This document shows positions 53,101 to 61,341 of a DNA stretch of 64,000 nt, piece by piece. Location of the stretch: positions 9,564,849 to 9,628,848 of the forward strand of contig JAKZAP010000001.1 of the NCBI GenBank assembly GCA_023053575.1. The letters are read 5' to 3'. The position numbers were made by a program, and so were the translations under genes. Positions within the stretch are counted from its first letter, which is position 1. Every line of letters begins with the position of its first letter. The DNA comes from Branchinecta lynchi (taxonomy: Eukaryota > Arthropoda > Branchiopoda > Anostraca > Branchinectidae). The notes below the pieces were generated by a model. The model was not told the DNA's origin and ran no database searches. It worked only from the letters and a program-made list of their open reading frames with translations.

Positions 53101-56100
53101 TCTGTTTTCGTCATCTAGTGCTTTCTCCTTAAAGTTTTTAGATTTGCCGTAAAACGCTGCCCGTTTGTGGGACAAGATAACAACTAAAAGAGGTCAGAAA
53201 ATTCTGGATTCCTCCAGTCTCAGCTGGCAACTCAAAACATTCCAATAGACCCCATCCTGTTCTTTAGCGCTAAAGGTCCAACACAATCTATTGTCTTTTT
53301 GTCTATGAATGTCATTTACAAAAGACGATTCCACTGTTTTTAACAAGACCAAAGGTGTCGATGGGATCCCGAAAATCTAATATTTGATCCAGACAATTGG
53401 GTCTTATCTTGGCCAGATCCAGTATTCGCCAGGTTAATCATCAGAGAAAACCAGGTTCAGATATACCTCTATAAGCCATATCTATGTTGACGATACTGAC
53501 CGAAACTTCCTGCTTTCCGGTTTCGCCCGAATTCCGAACGAACTACTACTCCAGCAAAAAAAGAAAATTCAGAAACGAATCCAGCGTATCTTCTTATAAA
53601 GAACATCTAATCAACTTTAAACAAAACTTTGATAGAAAATGACATGTCCGGGTAAAAAATGATTGCATGTACAGACTCAGCCTCTTCTTCCCCCTAAATC
53701 TGTCATCTAATCAACTTCAGATAAAACGTTTGCTTTTAACAATTTTTCCGGCTTTGGCCGGATTCCGGGCGAACCAGTTGTCCGGCGAGAAAATAGTTTT
53801 CACAATCGCGTTTAGTATGTCTTCTTACCCTTCAATGGGACATTTAATCAACTTCAAATGAAACTTTTACTTTTAACCGACTTTCCGGTTTTGCCGGATT
53901 CCGGACGAACTATTTGTCCGGTCTTCTTACCCCTAAATCCAACATTTAATCAACTTCAAATGAAACTTCTAATTTTAACCAGCTTTCCGGGTTTTGCCGG
54001 ATTCCGGACGAACTATTTGTCCGGCGAGAAAATGGTTTTGACCATCGTGCTCAGCATGCCTTCTTACCACATAATCGACTATCACATTAGCTGTTTAAAA
54101 ATATTTTGTTTGCCCCTTATGACCCGAAGAACCCTCACACCAAGTTTCATCAAAATATCCATTCCCTTCGAGAGTTATCGTGCTAACAGACGGACAGACG
54201 GACAACTTTTGCGATATCATAGGTATCCCTCCACTTACGTTTTGGGATCCCAAAACCCCTGAAGTGTTAGACAGCTGAAGATAGATAACGAAGCTTTCAA
54301 TGCTGGTCTTGATGATAGCTGAACTTCAGCACCAGTTGACATAATCGACTGGTAAGGTTTTTCACAGTACCAACGAAAGCAAACTTAGATTTCTTTTGCT
54401 GTTTCTAAAAAGCCGCGGGAGTAAGAATGCTATTAGACTAAACTGACCAAGCGGGTATGATTAATATAGCTGGAGTCTGGTCTGTTACTGACAAGTAAGG
54501 AGCATACCTCCCCGCCCTATCTCATTCCAGTGTTCTCTCCTTACCGACCCCTCCATATTTCATGTACCCTAGTGAATCTCGCCATTTAGTCCTAAAACCC
54601 CTTTTTTTCTTCTTAAAGGAGTATACGTGTGCAATGGTAGACAGCTGCCCGCCGTATTTCACAGAAGAAGAAGTCTATCAGATGCTCATGCACAATTTCA
54701 AGCGCCACTTTACCACCAACAGAGCACCGTATGGATTGTATTTCCATACTATCTGGTTCAGGAAGAAGACGAACTTGAAAGCATTCCAGGTGAGATTACT
54801 CGAGTATTTGTGGCTGTTTCATTGTCAGAAGCTTGACAACATTTAACACACTGACGCACAATTTGTGTTACAAATATTTCCGTTATGACCTTCCACGTGT
54901 TCACGATAAAAAGTAGCATTACAAACAATGTTGAGTTTTAGTAATACCAAATGATAAAAGTAATAGTAATACTAATATATTTGCACAACTTTTTGCCTCT
55001 ATAAATTAAAGGCTCATAAGATCGGTCAACTGCTTATTCCTTAATGTGAATGATTTATTTCTGACCCACAGTTCCAGATAGGAAAACAAAGAAAAGAAAG
55101 AAAGAAACAATATTGATATTTACCATACTGAAACACGATCCTTGCAGCAATGGGACAGAAGGACGAAAGGCGTGATATCTACAGGTAGAAAAGGAGAGTA
55201 GAGTTTGTATTCGTAAGAAGTAGGCTATCTTTCACTGCGCAAGCGCCAAATTTGACCTCACCTTCAAAAATAATCACTAAAAAACATGAATATGTATACA
55301 CTCAGTTAGCTCGCCATTTCAGTAATAGTCATAACGCAGTTCATAAAGTAGCGTATGATATCGGCCTCTGCAAAACTCGTCTAAAAATGAAGTTGAACTT
55401 TCGCATCTTTGTGTTGGATATTATGAGCGCATTCCACCCTACTTACCGTAATTACTATGCACGACGTCACGAATTTTGGCTTCTTGGTGGCAAAGCTGGA
55501 ACGCATTTTTAAATATTCGGTAAAATATCCCTTAAAGGGGGGTAATCTGGCCAATCACGTTACAGAGATTCGTAGTTACCACGCTTACTACGCTCCCGAG
55601 CATGGTAAGCAAATAGCTACTATTTCGAGAAGGCTGGGACTGTCAGCGCAGTAACTTTTCGTGAGGTTGGAACGGAATTAGTAACTAATAGTTACTACGC
55701 TTACTACAGTTACAAGGGTGGAAGCTCTATATAACTTCTGGCAATGCTAGGAGCGTGTTCCACCCTTCTAAAAATAGTAACTATTAGTTACTATTTCCGT
55801 TCCAACCTCATGAAAAGTTACTACGCTGACCATTCCAACCTTCTCGAAATTGTAACTAACAGTAACTATTTGCTTCCCATGCTCGGGAGCGTAGTAAGTG
55901 TGATAACCACAAATCTCTGTAACGTGATTGGCTGGATTACCCCGTGGAGTGATATTTTGATGGAAATAGGAAAATGCGTTCCAGCCTTGACGCCAAGAAG
56001 GCAAATTTCGTGACGTCGTGCTTAGTAACTACGGTAAGTAGGATGGAACACGCTCTAGGTCTCTATCTAGTTTTCGCAGATAGCCTCCTTGTCATCACAG

Positions 56101-59100
56101 CCCGTCAACATTGCTGATGGGATCTGAATCTGAATGTCTACGCATCGCAGGAAATCTGCCCGATCAGCTACGAAACGAAGCAAAATGAAACGGCGAATTA
56201 TTTCACGCAGTTTTTGTCAAAAAATGGCAAACTTACATTTTAGCGATATTTACAGCGGGGTTGCCACCCAGCGCGCAGCGAAGCTAGTATTCTCTGGGAA
56301 CCAAAATTTCACTCGATTTCGAAGCGGTTAGCTTCAGACATCGAGGTTGATATCGGAAAATAACATTGAGACGGCCATTGAAAATAACCTATCGGAGCCG
56401 AAGGCGAGATTCTTAAATGGCCGTCGAGATTGTTATTCCGATATTAACCAAGATGAAGGCATGTTAACTATTATAACTTTTTCGAACAGAATATGTTTTT
56501 TAGATAGGACTTATTCTTCTTTTCTTGTGCTATTCTGCTACTAGGGTAGCAACCCAAGCCTAGTGTAGACCTACTATTGATGTTACCCGACCACTTCTGT
56601 TTCAGTCAATTCAATCGTTTTTGGCGATACAGATGCCATCTAGTGGTCGTAATAAATAACCAAAATGACTATGCTGTTGTAACCCGAGCATTTGGTCGTG
56701 AGTTAACATCAGTCGAAGCCAGTGTTGCCACTGGTAGCAAAGTTCTGCGATTTTTCACAGATGTTAGCTTCTTTCCAAGCCGAATTTGAGTTGAGGCATA
56801 TATTGAAAGTTGAGGCACATAGGGAGAGTTGAAAGAGCTGAGGCATATTGTGAAGGTGATTAAGCAAGGTTTCTCGGTAATAGCTAGTTAAAGGTACCCA
56901 GTTTCATAGGCGCCAGAAAATCGATGTTTTTGCTGACATAAGCAACAGGTTCCGCTAGGGAATAGTGGCCAGTTGTCTTCAAAAATCACATGTTGGCTGT
57001 TGAGAAAATCAAGAAAAAGACAATGATCTCTGCTGAATAACTAGCTTTAAATTAAAGCAAGAGATATTGGGATATTCTTTCAGTTGACAAGTTGTATTTT
57101 CAATGGAAATCTGATTGTGACAAGGTATAACCTATGGGGCCTATGCTGGTTTGCTAAGAAAGTAAGGTGTTCTATCACTTTTAATTTTTTTTTTTTAACT
57201 TATTCTATAATATTTAAGTTTTTCTTACTCGTTTTTAACTAAATTTTGGAGGGCATCTTTTACTTTTCAGTATTTGAGGAAAAGTAGGCTACTCGATGAA
57301 CTTCTGTGGAGGTTGATATGCCTTGATGTCAGCCTCTCTGGAGGATGATACGATATTGTATCAACCTCCACACACATTTTCATAATATACTACAGTAAAG
57401 GTATGCTTCTTCTTGACTTTTCTTTGTTCGAAAAAGTGGATGAAAATGAACCTGTTCAAGGTAAGTAACGTTCAAATAAGCATATCTTTACTGTATCTAA
57501 AATCTACCGACTGGCTCACCGACAGAACGCTGCCCCAGAGTTTTGAAGCCACGCGGCGAGTCGGGGAAACTTCGTGCACAGTCAGTGGCTTTGGTGACGC
57601 TAAGATCACGATTCCCAACATAATTATACGGTTTTACAGCGTTTCTTGGACGATCTGACGAAAATGCCAGACGTCTGGTTCGTTAACAACTGGGAAGCCA
57701 TTCAATGGATGCAGAAACCAACACCCGTGAACCTATTGAGTCAGTTTGAACCCTGGAAGTGCAAAACACAGGTGAGAAAATATATTTTCTGGTATCATGA
57801 GTATTGCTCGATGTGACCACTGTTTTACCAGTATCGCCTCGGCCATATCCGCTTAAGCGCGCCCGATTTACCCCCTCTTCTACATACGCAGGGGAAGGGG
57901 GGGGGGGGGGGGGGGCAGCACCCCCCTAACTTTTTAAGATCCGGTAAAAATTTCAGCCGTTGACTCAAATTGTTCGATAGTGGAACTATTCGGTATATTT
58001 ACGGGGTTTCGTTAGTTCTACAGAATCCCAAATACGCTGTTGGTGCAAAGTTATTCGGTACCATGATTGGGATTCGGTAATTTTTTCGGTGTAATTTTCA
58101 ATTTCCGATAGTTACCACGAATCCCAAATAGGCTATCGGTACAAATCTATTCGGTAAAATGATCGGGATTCGGTATAATTGCCATTATTCGGTAATTATT
58201 ACGAATTCGGTGAGAGAATTTACTGATATTAGTTGGTGGTTTTGCGATACCAGAACTATTCGGTACATCTATGGAGATTCGGTAATTACACAGAACCCCG
58301 AATAAGCTATCGGTCCAAAATTATTCGGTATCATGATTGGGATTCGGTATACTTTTCAGATTCGGTAGTTACCACAAATCTCAAATAGGCTATCGGTACA
58401 AATCTGTTCGGTATAATGATCGGGATTCGGTATAATTGCCAGTATTTGGTAACTATCACAAATTCGGTGAGAGAATTTACTAAAATTAGTTGGTGATATT
58501 CGGTGTAATTTTCAGGCTACCACGAATCCCGACTTTGTTCCAGTTTCGACGAAATTATACCGAATACGAAAATTACCCGGTAGTCTTTCGACACCAAAAC
58601 CATTCGATGTAATAACCGGGATATGGTAGTTATACGGAATCCCGAACATGCTGTCGGTCTAAACTTGTTTGGTAAAATAACTGGGATTCGGTAATTTACT
58701 CTGTATAATTGCCAGGATCTGGGCGTTACCACGAACCTCGGAAGAGGTCGAGGGAAACACTGATCGCAGACTTAAGGACTGGTCTATGATTTCATCGATA
58801 CTCCTTACTTTTATTTAGATCCCAAAAACAAGATCTAATCATAAATGTTTCGAAACTTCTGCCTGTGGCGCTTTTCGGAATTCTCTGCTTTGTGGAAGGC
58901 CGCGTCATTTGACTGGGTTTTTAAGCCCGTTTTAGAAAACACTAAGAGCTAGAATCTGGATGGAAATAGTTAAATTTGGCAGGAAAAAGCTAACTTAATC
59001 TCGCCTGCGGCGCTCACTTTATGTGATCATGGGTAGTATTGATTAGACCGCAGTAGCTTCTGCTGCCGGAACGTCGCTCCGTCCGGTTTCTGGAACTTCT

Positions 59101-59572
59101 TAGTCTCGGAAATTTTCTTAGTCTCGTCCAGTTGGCCTAGTTGGCCTATCTTCTTTCATACTGCGGTTGAATGTTACTCTTCCTACGTAATCCTTTCAGT
59201 TCGATAATTAAAGCTCGAATTCTCAGTTTCTAGACCAGTACGCTACGAAACTACAGGTAACTTCTAATAAAACACTTGACCTGTGTTTCAACCCCCTAGG
59301 AGGTTGTTTGCATGGTTGCAGTGCTGTCATATGTTCCTACTCGAGGTCAGTTAACTCGAGTCCCTATCTGTTTGTGCTACTTGCCGTCTCCAGGGCCAAC
59401 TTTTTACCAAGAATCTTTTCCCTAGGTTCCTCCAGAGGACAAGGCCTGCAACATTGGAAAAGCCTGCAAACTCCCCAGCCGAGCACAAAAGGGCGATCGA
59501 TACCTCCACACCTGTACTGAATGCCCCGAGGTGTATCCCTGGATCAAAAATGAGTTCGGACTCGACATTTAA
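41062..59572 (+). CDS. Chitin deacetylase, group I type (CBM14 + LDLa + NodB domain), complete
   Basis: Join of 41062-41176, 44302-44404, 46023-46078, 46490-46594, 48222-48374, 49157-49481, 52085-52206, 52598-52827, 54619-54789, 57640-57771 and 59426-59572: 1,659 nt, 552 residues plus TAA, all GT-AG and in frame. Secreted enzyme that removes acetyl groups from chitin in cuticle or peritrophic matrix. Residues 1-38 signal peptide; about 60-122 peritrophin-type chitin-binding domain; 143-177 LDL receptor class A; about 215-480 carbohydrate esterase 4 domain. Catalytic motifs seen: TFDDA (224-228), HSITH (283-287, split by an intron), RVPFLRVGW (329-337) and LYFHTIWF with His446. This architecture and length match arthropod CDA1 (serpentine) and CDA2 (vermiform); which one was not resolved. 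An in-frame TAG at 41047 supports the start; an alternative ATG at 41098 gives a more compact signal peptide. Confidence 0.94.
41764..41822 (-). repeat. Antisense relic of the hammerhead-like repeat
   Basis: The reverse complement reads GAGCCCGAAGAGGACCCTTG, then CCAAGAA, a decayed stem and CCGAAATATCGCT. The core is mutated (CCGAAGA for CTGAAGA). In chitin deacetylase intron 1. Confidence 0.55.
41911..41927 (+). mobile_element. Isolated hAT-like terminal sequence
   Basis: CAGGGGCGTCGCTAGCC is a common hAT-MITE end. No matching inverted end was found downstream, so this is a one-ended fragment. Confidence 0.35.
42290..44301. other. Chitin deacetylase intron 1, last 2 kb, nothing recognised
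   Basis: Contains a G-run at 43439-43453 and AT-rich DNA. CCTACCTACCTACCT at 41541-41555 in the first part of the intron may be another LINE-like tail. Confidence 0.35.
44302..44404 (+). CDS. chitin deacetylase exon 2: linker and start of chitin-binding domain
   Basis: Acceptor TTTCAG. Reads [20 protein letters not shown] then [14 protein letters not shown], giving the first cysteine of the CBM14 domain. The RNRR stretch could be a proprotein cleavage site, which is inference. Donor GTACTG is non-optimal, but frame and domain continuity across the joint support it. Confidence 0.85.
44988..45835. mobile_element. Fold-back element with inverted arrays of GGGGACGTTTTG repeats
   Basis: Left array 44988-45143 repeats AAACGTCCCC units (CGAAACGTCCCCGGTG, ACAAAACGTCCC); right array 45720-45835 repeats GGGGACGTTTTGTCACG. 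The roughly 580-bp spacer has no transposase-like ORF. In chitin deacetylase intron 2. Confidence 0.7.
46023..46078 (+). CDS. chitin deacetylase exon 3: CBM14 middle
   Basis: Short 56-bp exon. Reads [18 protein letters not shown], the conserved C-x-K/R-Y-Y-x-C core of peritrophin-type chitin-binding domains. Acceptor TTTCAG and donor GTAAGT are both good. Confidence 0.88.
46490..46594 (+). CDS. chitin deacetylase exon 4: CBM14 end
   Basis: Reads [16 protein letters not shown], then ITRQICDF and VPNC, supplying the last three cysteines and the G-L-x-F-D signature of CBM14. Acceptor TTTTTCAG, donor GTATGA. Confidence 0.9.
46722..46846 (+). mobile_element. Solo hammerhead-like repeat with 11-bp target duplication
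   Basis: Flanked by GAAGGTATTTT at 46711-46721 and 46847-46857. Contains CCTTCAGCCCAAAGCT, then GAGC (46760-46763), CTGAAGA (46764-46770), the perfect 7-bp hairpin GACCCTT/AAGGGTC (46772-46791), GAAA (46792-46795), TATA and GCTC (46800-46803), ending CCGTCAAATAT. Lies in chitin deacetylase intron 4, sense strand. Confidence 0.7.
46858..48221. other. Chitin deacetylase intron 4, remainder
   Basis: AATC microsatellite at 47186-47199. A 139-codon minus-strand ORF (47626-48045) has no recognisable motif and is considered chance. Introns 5 (48375-49156), 8 start (52828-53340), 9 start (54790-55424) and 10 end (58746-59425) likewise show nothing I can name. Confidence 0.35.
48222..48374 (+). CDS. 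chitin deacetylase exon 5: LDL receptor class A domain
   Basis: One whole LDLa module: six cysteines from [20 protein letters not shown] to [16 protein letters not shown], with the calcium-binding acidic D-C-S-D-G-S-D-E motif intact. The module is exactly one exon flanked by phase-1 introns, the classic arrangement for shuffled LDLa exons. Confidence 0.93.
49157..49481 (+). CDS. chitin deacetylase exon 6: start of deacetylase domain
   Basis: Begins with a cysteine-rich lead-in ([18 protein letters not shown]) and contains [10 protein letters not shown], motif 1 of the NodB fold with the catalytic-base and metal-ligand aspartates. [10 protein letters not shown] follows. It ends [11 protein letters not shown], so the metal-binding His pair is split across the next intron. 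Donor GTAAGT. Confidence 0.93.
49626..49970 (+). mobile_element. GAGCGTGTTCC MITE, copy 2
   Basis: Same ends (GAGCGTGTTCCACCCTACTT ... GGGTGGAACACGCTT) and interior as copy 1, with an extra short tandem duplication of GTTACCATG near 49676-49715. In chitin deacetylase intron 6. Confidence 0.7.
50369..51315. mobile_element. CAGAGCAAAATAAC inverted-repeat MITEs
   Basis: 51199-51315 is a compact unit with ends CAGAGCAAAATAACA / TGTTATTTTGCTCTG. 50369-50405 (CAGAGCAAAATAACACAAGG on) matches the reverse complement of 51279-51315 over 37 bp, and 50663-50685 carries another inner end (GGTCTTGGCGCTCAGTGTTA). Two related copies or one larger rearranged one. In chitin deacetylase intron 6. Confidence 0.6.
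52085..52206 (+). CDS. chitin deacetylase exon 7
   Basis: Completes motif 2: the first residues restore [12 protein letters not shown]. Then come [20 protein letters not shown] and EDIRG, leading into motif 3. Acceptor is a short TTAATGTAG. Confidence 0.92.
52598..52827 (+). CDS. chitin deacetylase exon 8: motifs 3 and 4
   Basis: Most conserved exon: [20 protein letters not shown] (motif 3), then [20 protein letters not shown] and [10 protein letters not shown] (motif 4 region). [20 protein letters not shown] closes it. The match to insect CDA1/CDA2, from memory, is very close. Confidence 0.94.
53341..54256 (-). repeat. GGATCC-palindrome repeat, copy 7
   Basis: Reverse orientation with at least four tandem units (CGGATTCCGGACGAACTATT recurs at about 53895 and 54000). 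Ends CCACTTACGTTTTGGGATCC. In chitin deacetylase intron 8. Confidence 0.8.
54619..54789 (+). CDS. chitin deacetylase exon 9: motif 5
   Basis: Reads [40 protein letters not shown] and [13 protein letters not shown] carries the last catalytic histidine (motif 5, L-x-x-H type). Acceptor TCTTAAAG is unusual but follows a T-rich tract, and the join is in frame. Confidence 0.92.
55425..55728 (+). mobile_element. GAGCGTGTTCC MITE, copy 3
   Basis: Slightly decayed ends (GAGCGCATTCCACCCTACTT ... GGGTGGAAGCTC). Head-to-head with copy 4, 22 bp apart. In chitin deacetylase intron 9. Confidence 0.65.
55751..56055 (-). mobile_element. GAGCGTGTTCC MITE, copy 4
   Basis: Intact ends GAGCGTGTTCCACCCTTC ... 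GGATGGAACACGCTC, interior inverted relative to copies 1-3. Flanked by TAG on both sides, a possible 3-bp target duplication. Confidence 0.7.
56327..57385. repeat. 1.4-kb dispersed element, copy b
   Basis: Partner of 16709-18110 without the nested TIR element. Begins CTTCAGACATCGAGGTTGAT, ends with GATACGATATTGTATCAACC. In chitin deacetylase intron 9. Confidence 0.6.
57640..57771 (+). CDS. chitin deacetylase exon 10
   Basis: Reads [20 protein letters not shown] and [20 protein letters not shown], a C-terminal segment typical of group I and II chitin deacetylases. Acceptor TTTTACAG, donor GTGAGA. Confidence 0.92.
57972..58745. repeat. Minisatellite, ~270-bp period with ATTCGG subrepeats
   Basis: GGAACTATTCGGTA at 57981 and CAGAACTATTCGGTAC at 58250 mark two consecutive ~270-bp units; a third is partial. 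Each is built of shorter blocks around GGGATTCGGTA and GGCTATCGGTACAAAT. In chitin deacetylase intron 10. Confidence 0.7.
59426..59572 (+). CDS. chitin deacetylase exon 11, terminal
   Basis: Reads [20 protein letters not shown], then [20 protein letters not shown] and GLDI before TAA at 59570-59572. The four cysteines form the conserved C-terminal tail of arthropod CDA1/CDA2. Confidence 0.92.
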   Translation, partial: VPPEDKACNIGKACKLPSRAQKGDRYLHTCTECPEVYPWIKNEFGLDI

Positions 59573-59696
59573 GGAACTAACGCACACCGCACTGTTTTAT
59601 GCTAGTCAATGCCATACTCAATTGGGTGGTTCGGATTCTGCTCAGCCCCGTATTCTCTACTTATTTATGAAATTAACTTATTGGTCTTATTTTCGT

Positions 59697-59702
59697 ATTA
59701 AA
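59697..59702 (+). other. candidate polyadenylation signal ATTAAA (chitin deacetylase)
   Basis: First standard variant signal after the stop codon, 125 bp downstream. No AATAAA was seen before the repeat that begins at 59932. Confidence 0.35.
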
Positions 59703-59931
59703 GTGATTTTCCTTCATAAATGTACGCCTCACCGTTCACTGACGGTCTCCGCTTTGTGGCTCAAGTCTTGGACTTGACCGGGTAGTAGAATGCACCCCCA
59801 CGATAAGGTCGGAGACTCGGGACTTGAGGACAGTTACGTAGACCAAGACAAAAGCAAGGACCCTTCCCTCCGCTACTACCTTCAAAAGGGCGAAGCATTC
59901 TACCCTTAAAGCACCCATGACTTCATTCCTT

Positions 59932-61140
59932 GTTTTTGGGATCCCAAAACGTAAGTGGAGGGATACCTATGACATCGCAAAATTTGTCCGTCTGTCTGTC
60001 CATCTGTCCGCACGATAACGCTGGAAGGGATTGAGCTATTTTTATGAAACCTGGTGGGAGGATACTTTGGGTCAAAGTACAGGTCAAGTTCGAAGATGGG
60101 CTCTGTAGCTCTCTGTTTGAGGGTGGGGGAGGGGTTTCAAATTAAGGGGCAAGAAAAATATTTTTTGAAAGCTATTGAGATAGTTGATTTAGAGCTTGAT
60201 TTTCCAGCTTGAGCCTGAAGAGGACCATTGCCAAGAAGGGCCGAAATATAGCTCTAATAAAATGTAGCTGACTTATCCGTTTTGCTCCGTCAAATATGAT
60301 TCGCAGTCAGCTTGGGCTGAAGGAATATTTATCACCACAGTACGGAACTTCAAATAGCCCATACATGCCGCCAACAAGTATCCATCTTAGCTGGAAAAAA
60401 GAAGAAGAGACAGCTGACTCCAAAATGAAAATGCAGAAGAATCTCTACCCTTTCGACGACCCATTCGAACAGCAAAAACAGCAGCCGTGTCCAGAATGAA
60501 ATCACAAGATCAGCTTTAACTCCAACCAATTTTCAGAGAAAAAGTTCACAAAATCAGATATTTACGGAAGAACCTTTAATTATTTTTCCACAAGTTCACT
60601 TTCCAGCTTGAGCCTGAAGAGGACCCTTGCCAAGAAGGGCCGCAATATAGCTCTAATAAAATGTAGCTGACTTATCCGCTTTGCTCCGTCAAATATGATT
60701 TAGAGGTAAAGAGAAGTGCTGAGTTCGAATATGAAATTTATTTTCTCGCCGGACAAATATTTCACCCGGAATCCGGCGAAAATCGGAAATTATTTAAAGT
60801 TGATAAGATGTTCGATTTGCGGGTACGAAGACATGCTGAATTCGGATATGACAACCATTTTCTCACCGGACTTATAGATCGCTCGGAATCCGGCTGAAAC
60901 CGTAAAATTTGTTAAAAGTAAAAGTTTTATCTGAAGTTGATTAGAGGTTGGAGGTTGGGGTAAGAAGACATGCCGAATTCGCTTTTGAGCTTTAGTTATT
61001 TGCCAGACAAGTAGTTTGTCCGGAATCCGGCCGAAACCGGAAGTTGGGCAGACGTAAGGAAGGAAGGAGATACGACGTAGGCTATAGGGGAAACCATGTG
61101 CTGAATCCGTATCTGAGTATTTGACAGCACAAAACGGATA
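59932..61140 (+). repeat. GGATCC-palindrome repeat, copy 8 (interrupted)
   Basis: Head TTTTTGGGATCCCAAAACGT at 59934 on. Split by the hammerhead-like insertion at 60195-60695, resumes at TTTAGAGGTAAAGAGAAGTG with units near 60710, 60830 and 60965, and is cut at about 61125 where the LINE tail begins. Confidence 0.75.
60195..60695 (+). mobile_element. Retrozyme/Penelope-like insertion with two hammerhead-like direct repeats
   Basis: 501-bp insertion in a GGATCC-palindrome repeat, flanked by the 10-bp duplication TGATTTAGAG (60185-60194 and 60696-60705). Two ~95-bp direct repeats (60204-60299 and 60603-60695) are offset by 399 bp. Each carries GAGC-CTGAAGA, a GC-rich hairpin and GAAA-TATA-GCTC. 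The right copy has GCAA instead of GAAA. The spacer holds a 67-codon ORF without recognisable similarity. The inner CAGTCAGCTTGGGCTGAAGG is the reverse complement of the 5' part of the solo copy at 46722. No transposase or RT inside. Confidence 0.7.
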
Positions 61141-61149
61141 TCTTACTAT

Positions 61150-61341
61150 ATTTATTTATTTATTTATTTATTTATGACCCGCTTTTTGCGTAACAGCGGA
61201 GTATGAATAAAATACAAAAGTAAAATATACATATTAAAACACTTAAACAAAACAATGTAAATAAACACGACAACATTCTTTTCATATAAAAAAAAAAAAA
61301 ACACTAAATAGACTTAAAATTTGTACACAGTGACAAGCACA
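61150..61341 (-). mobile_element. LINE 3' UTR with hairpin and TAAA-type tail
   Basis: Read on the minus strand, the ORF is followed by about 120 bp, a small hairpin (CCGCT/AGCGG with an 11-base loop at 61179-61199), then a tail of ATAAATAAATAA repeats ending at 61150. A 3' hairpin plus a short tandem tail is typical of CR1/L2-like LINEs that prime on microsatellite-like ends. Confidence 0.75.

Noticed and set aside
60296..60499. 67-codon ORF just after the chitin deacetylase gene, considered as an alternative last exon
   Set aside because: It lies wholly inside the 501-bp hammerhead-like insertion and shows no match to deacetylase C-termini; exon 11 already ends with a conserved tail.
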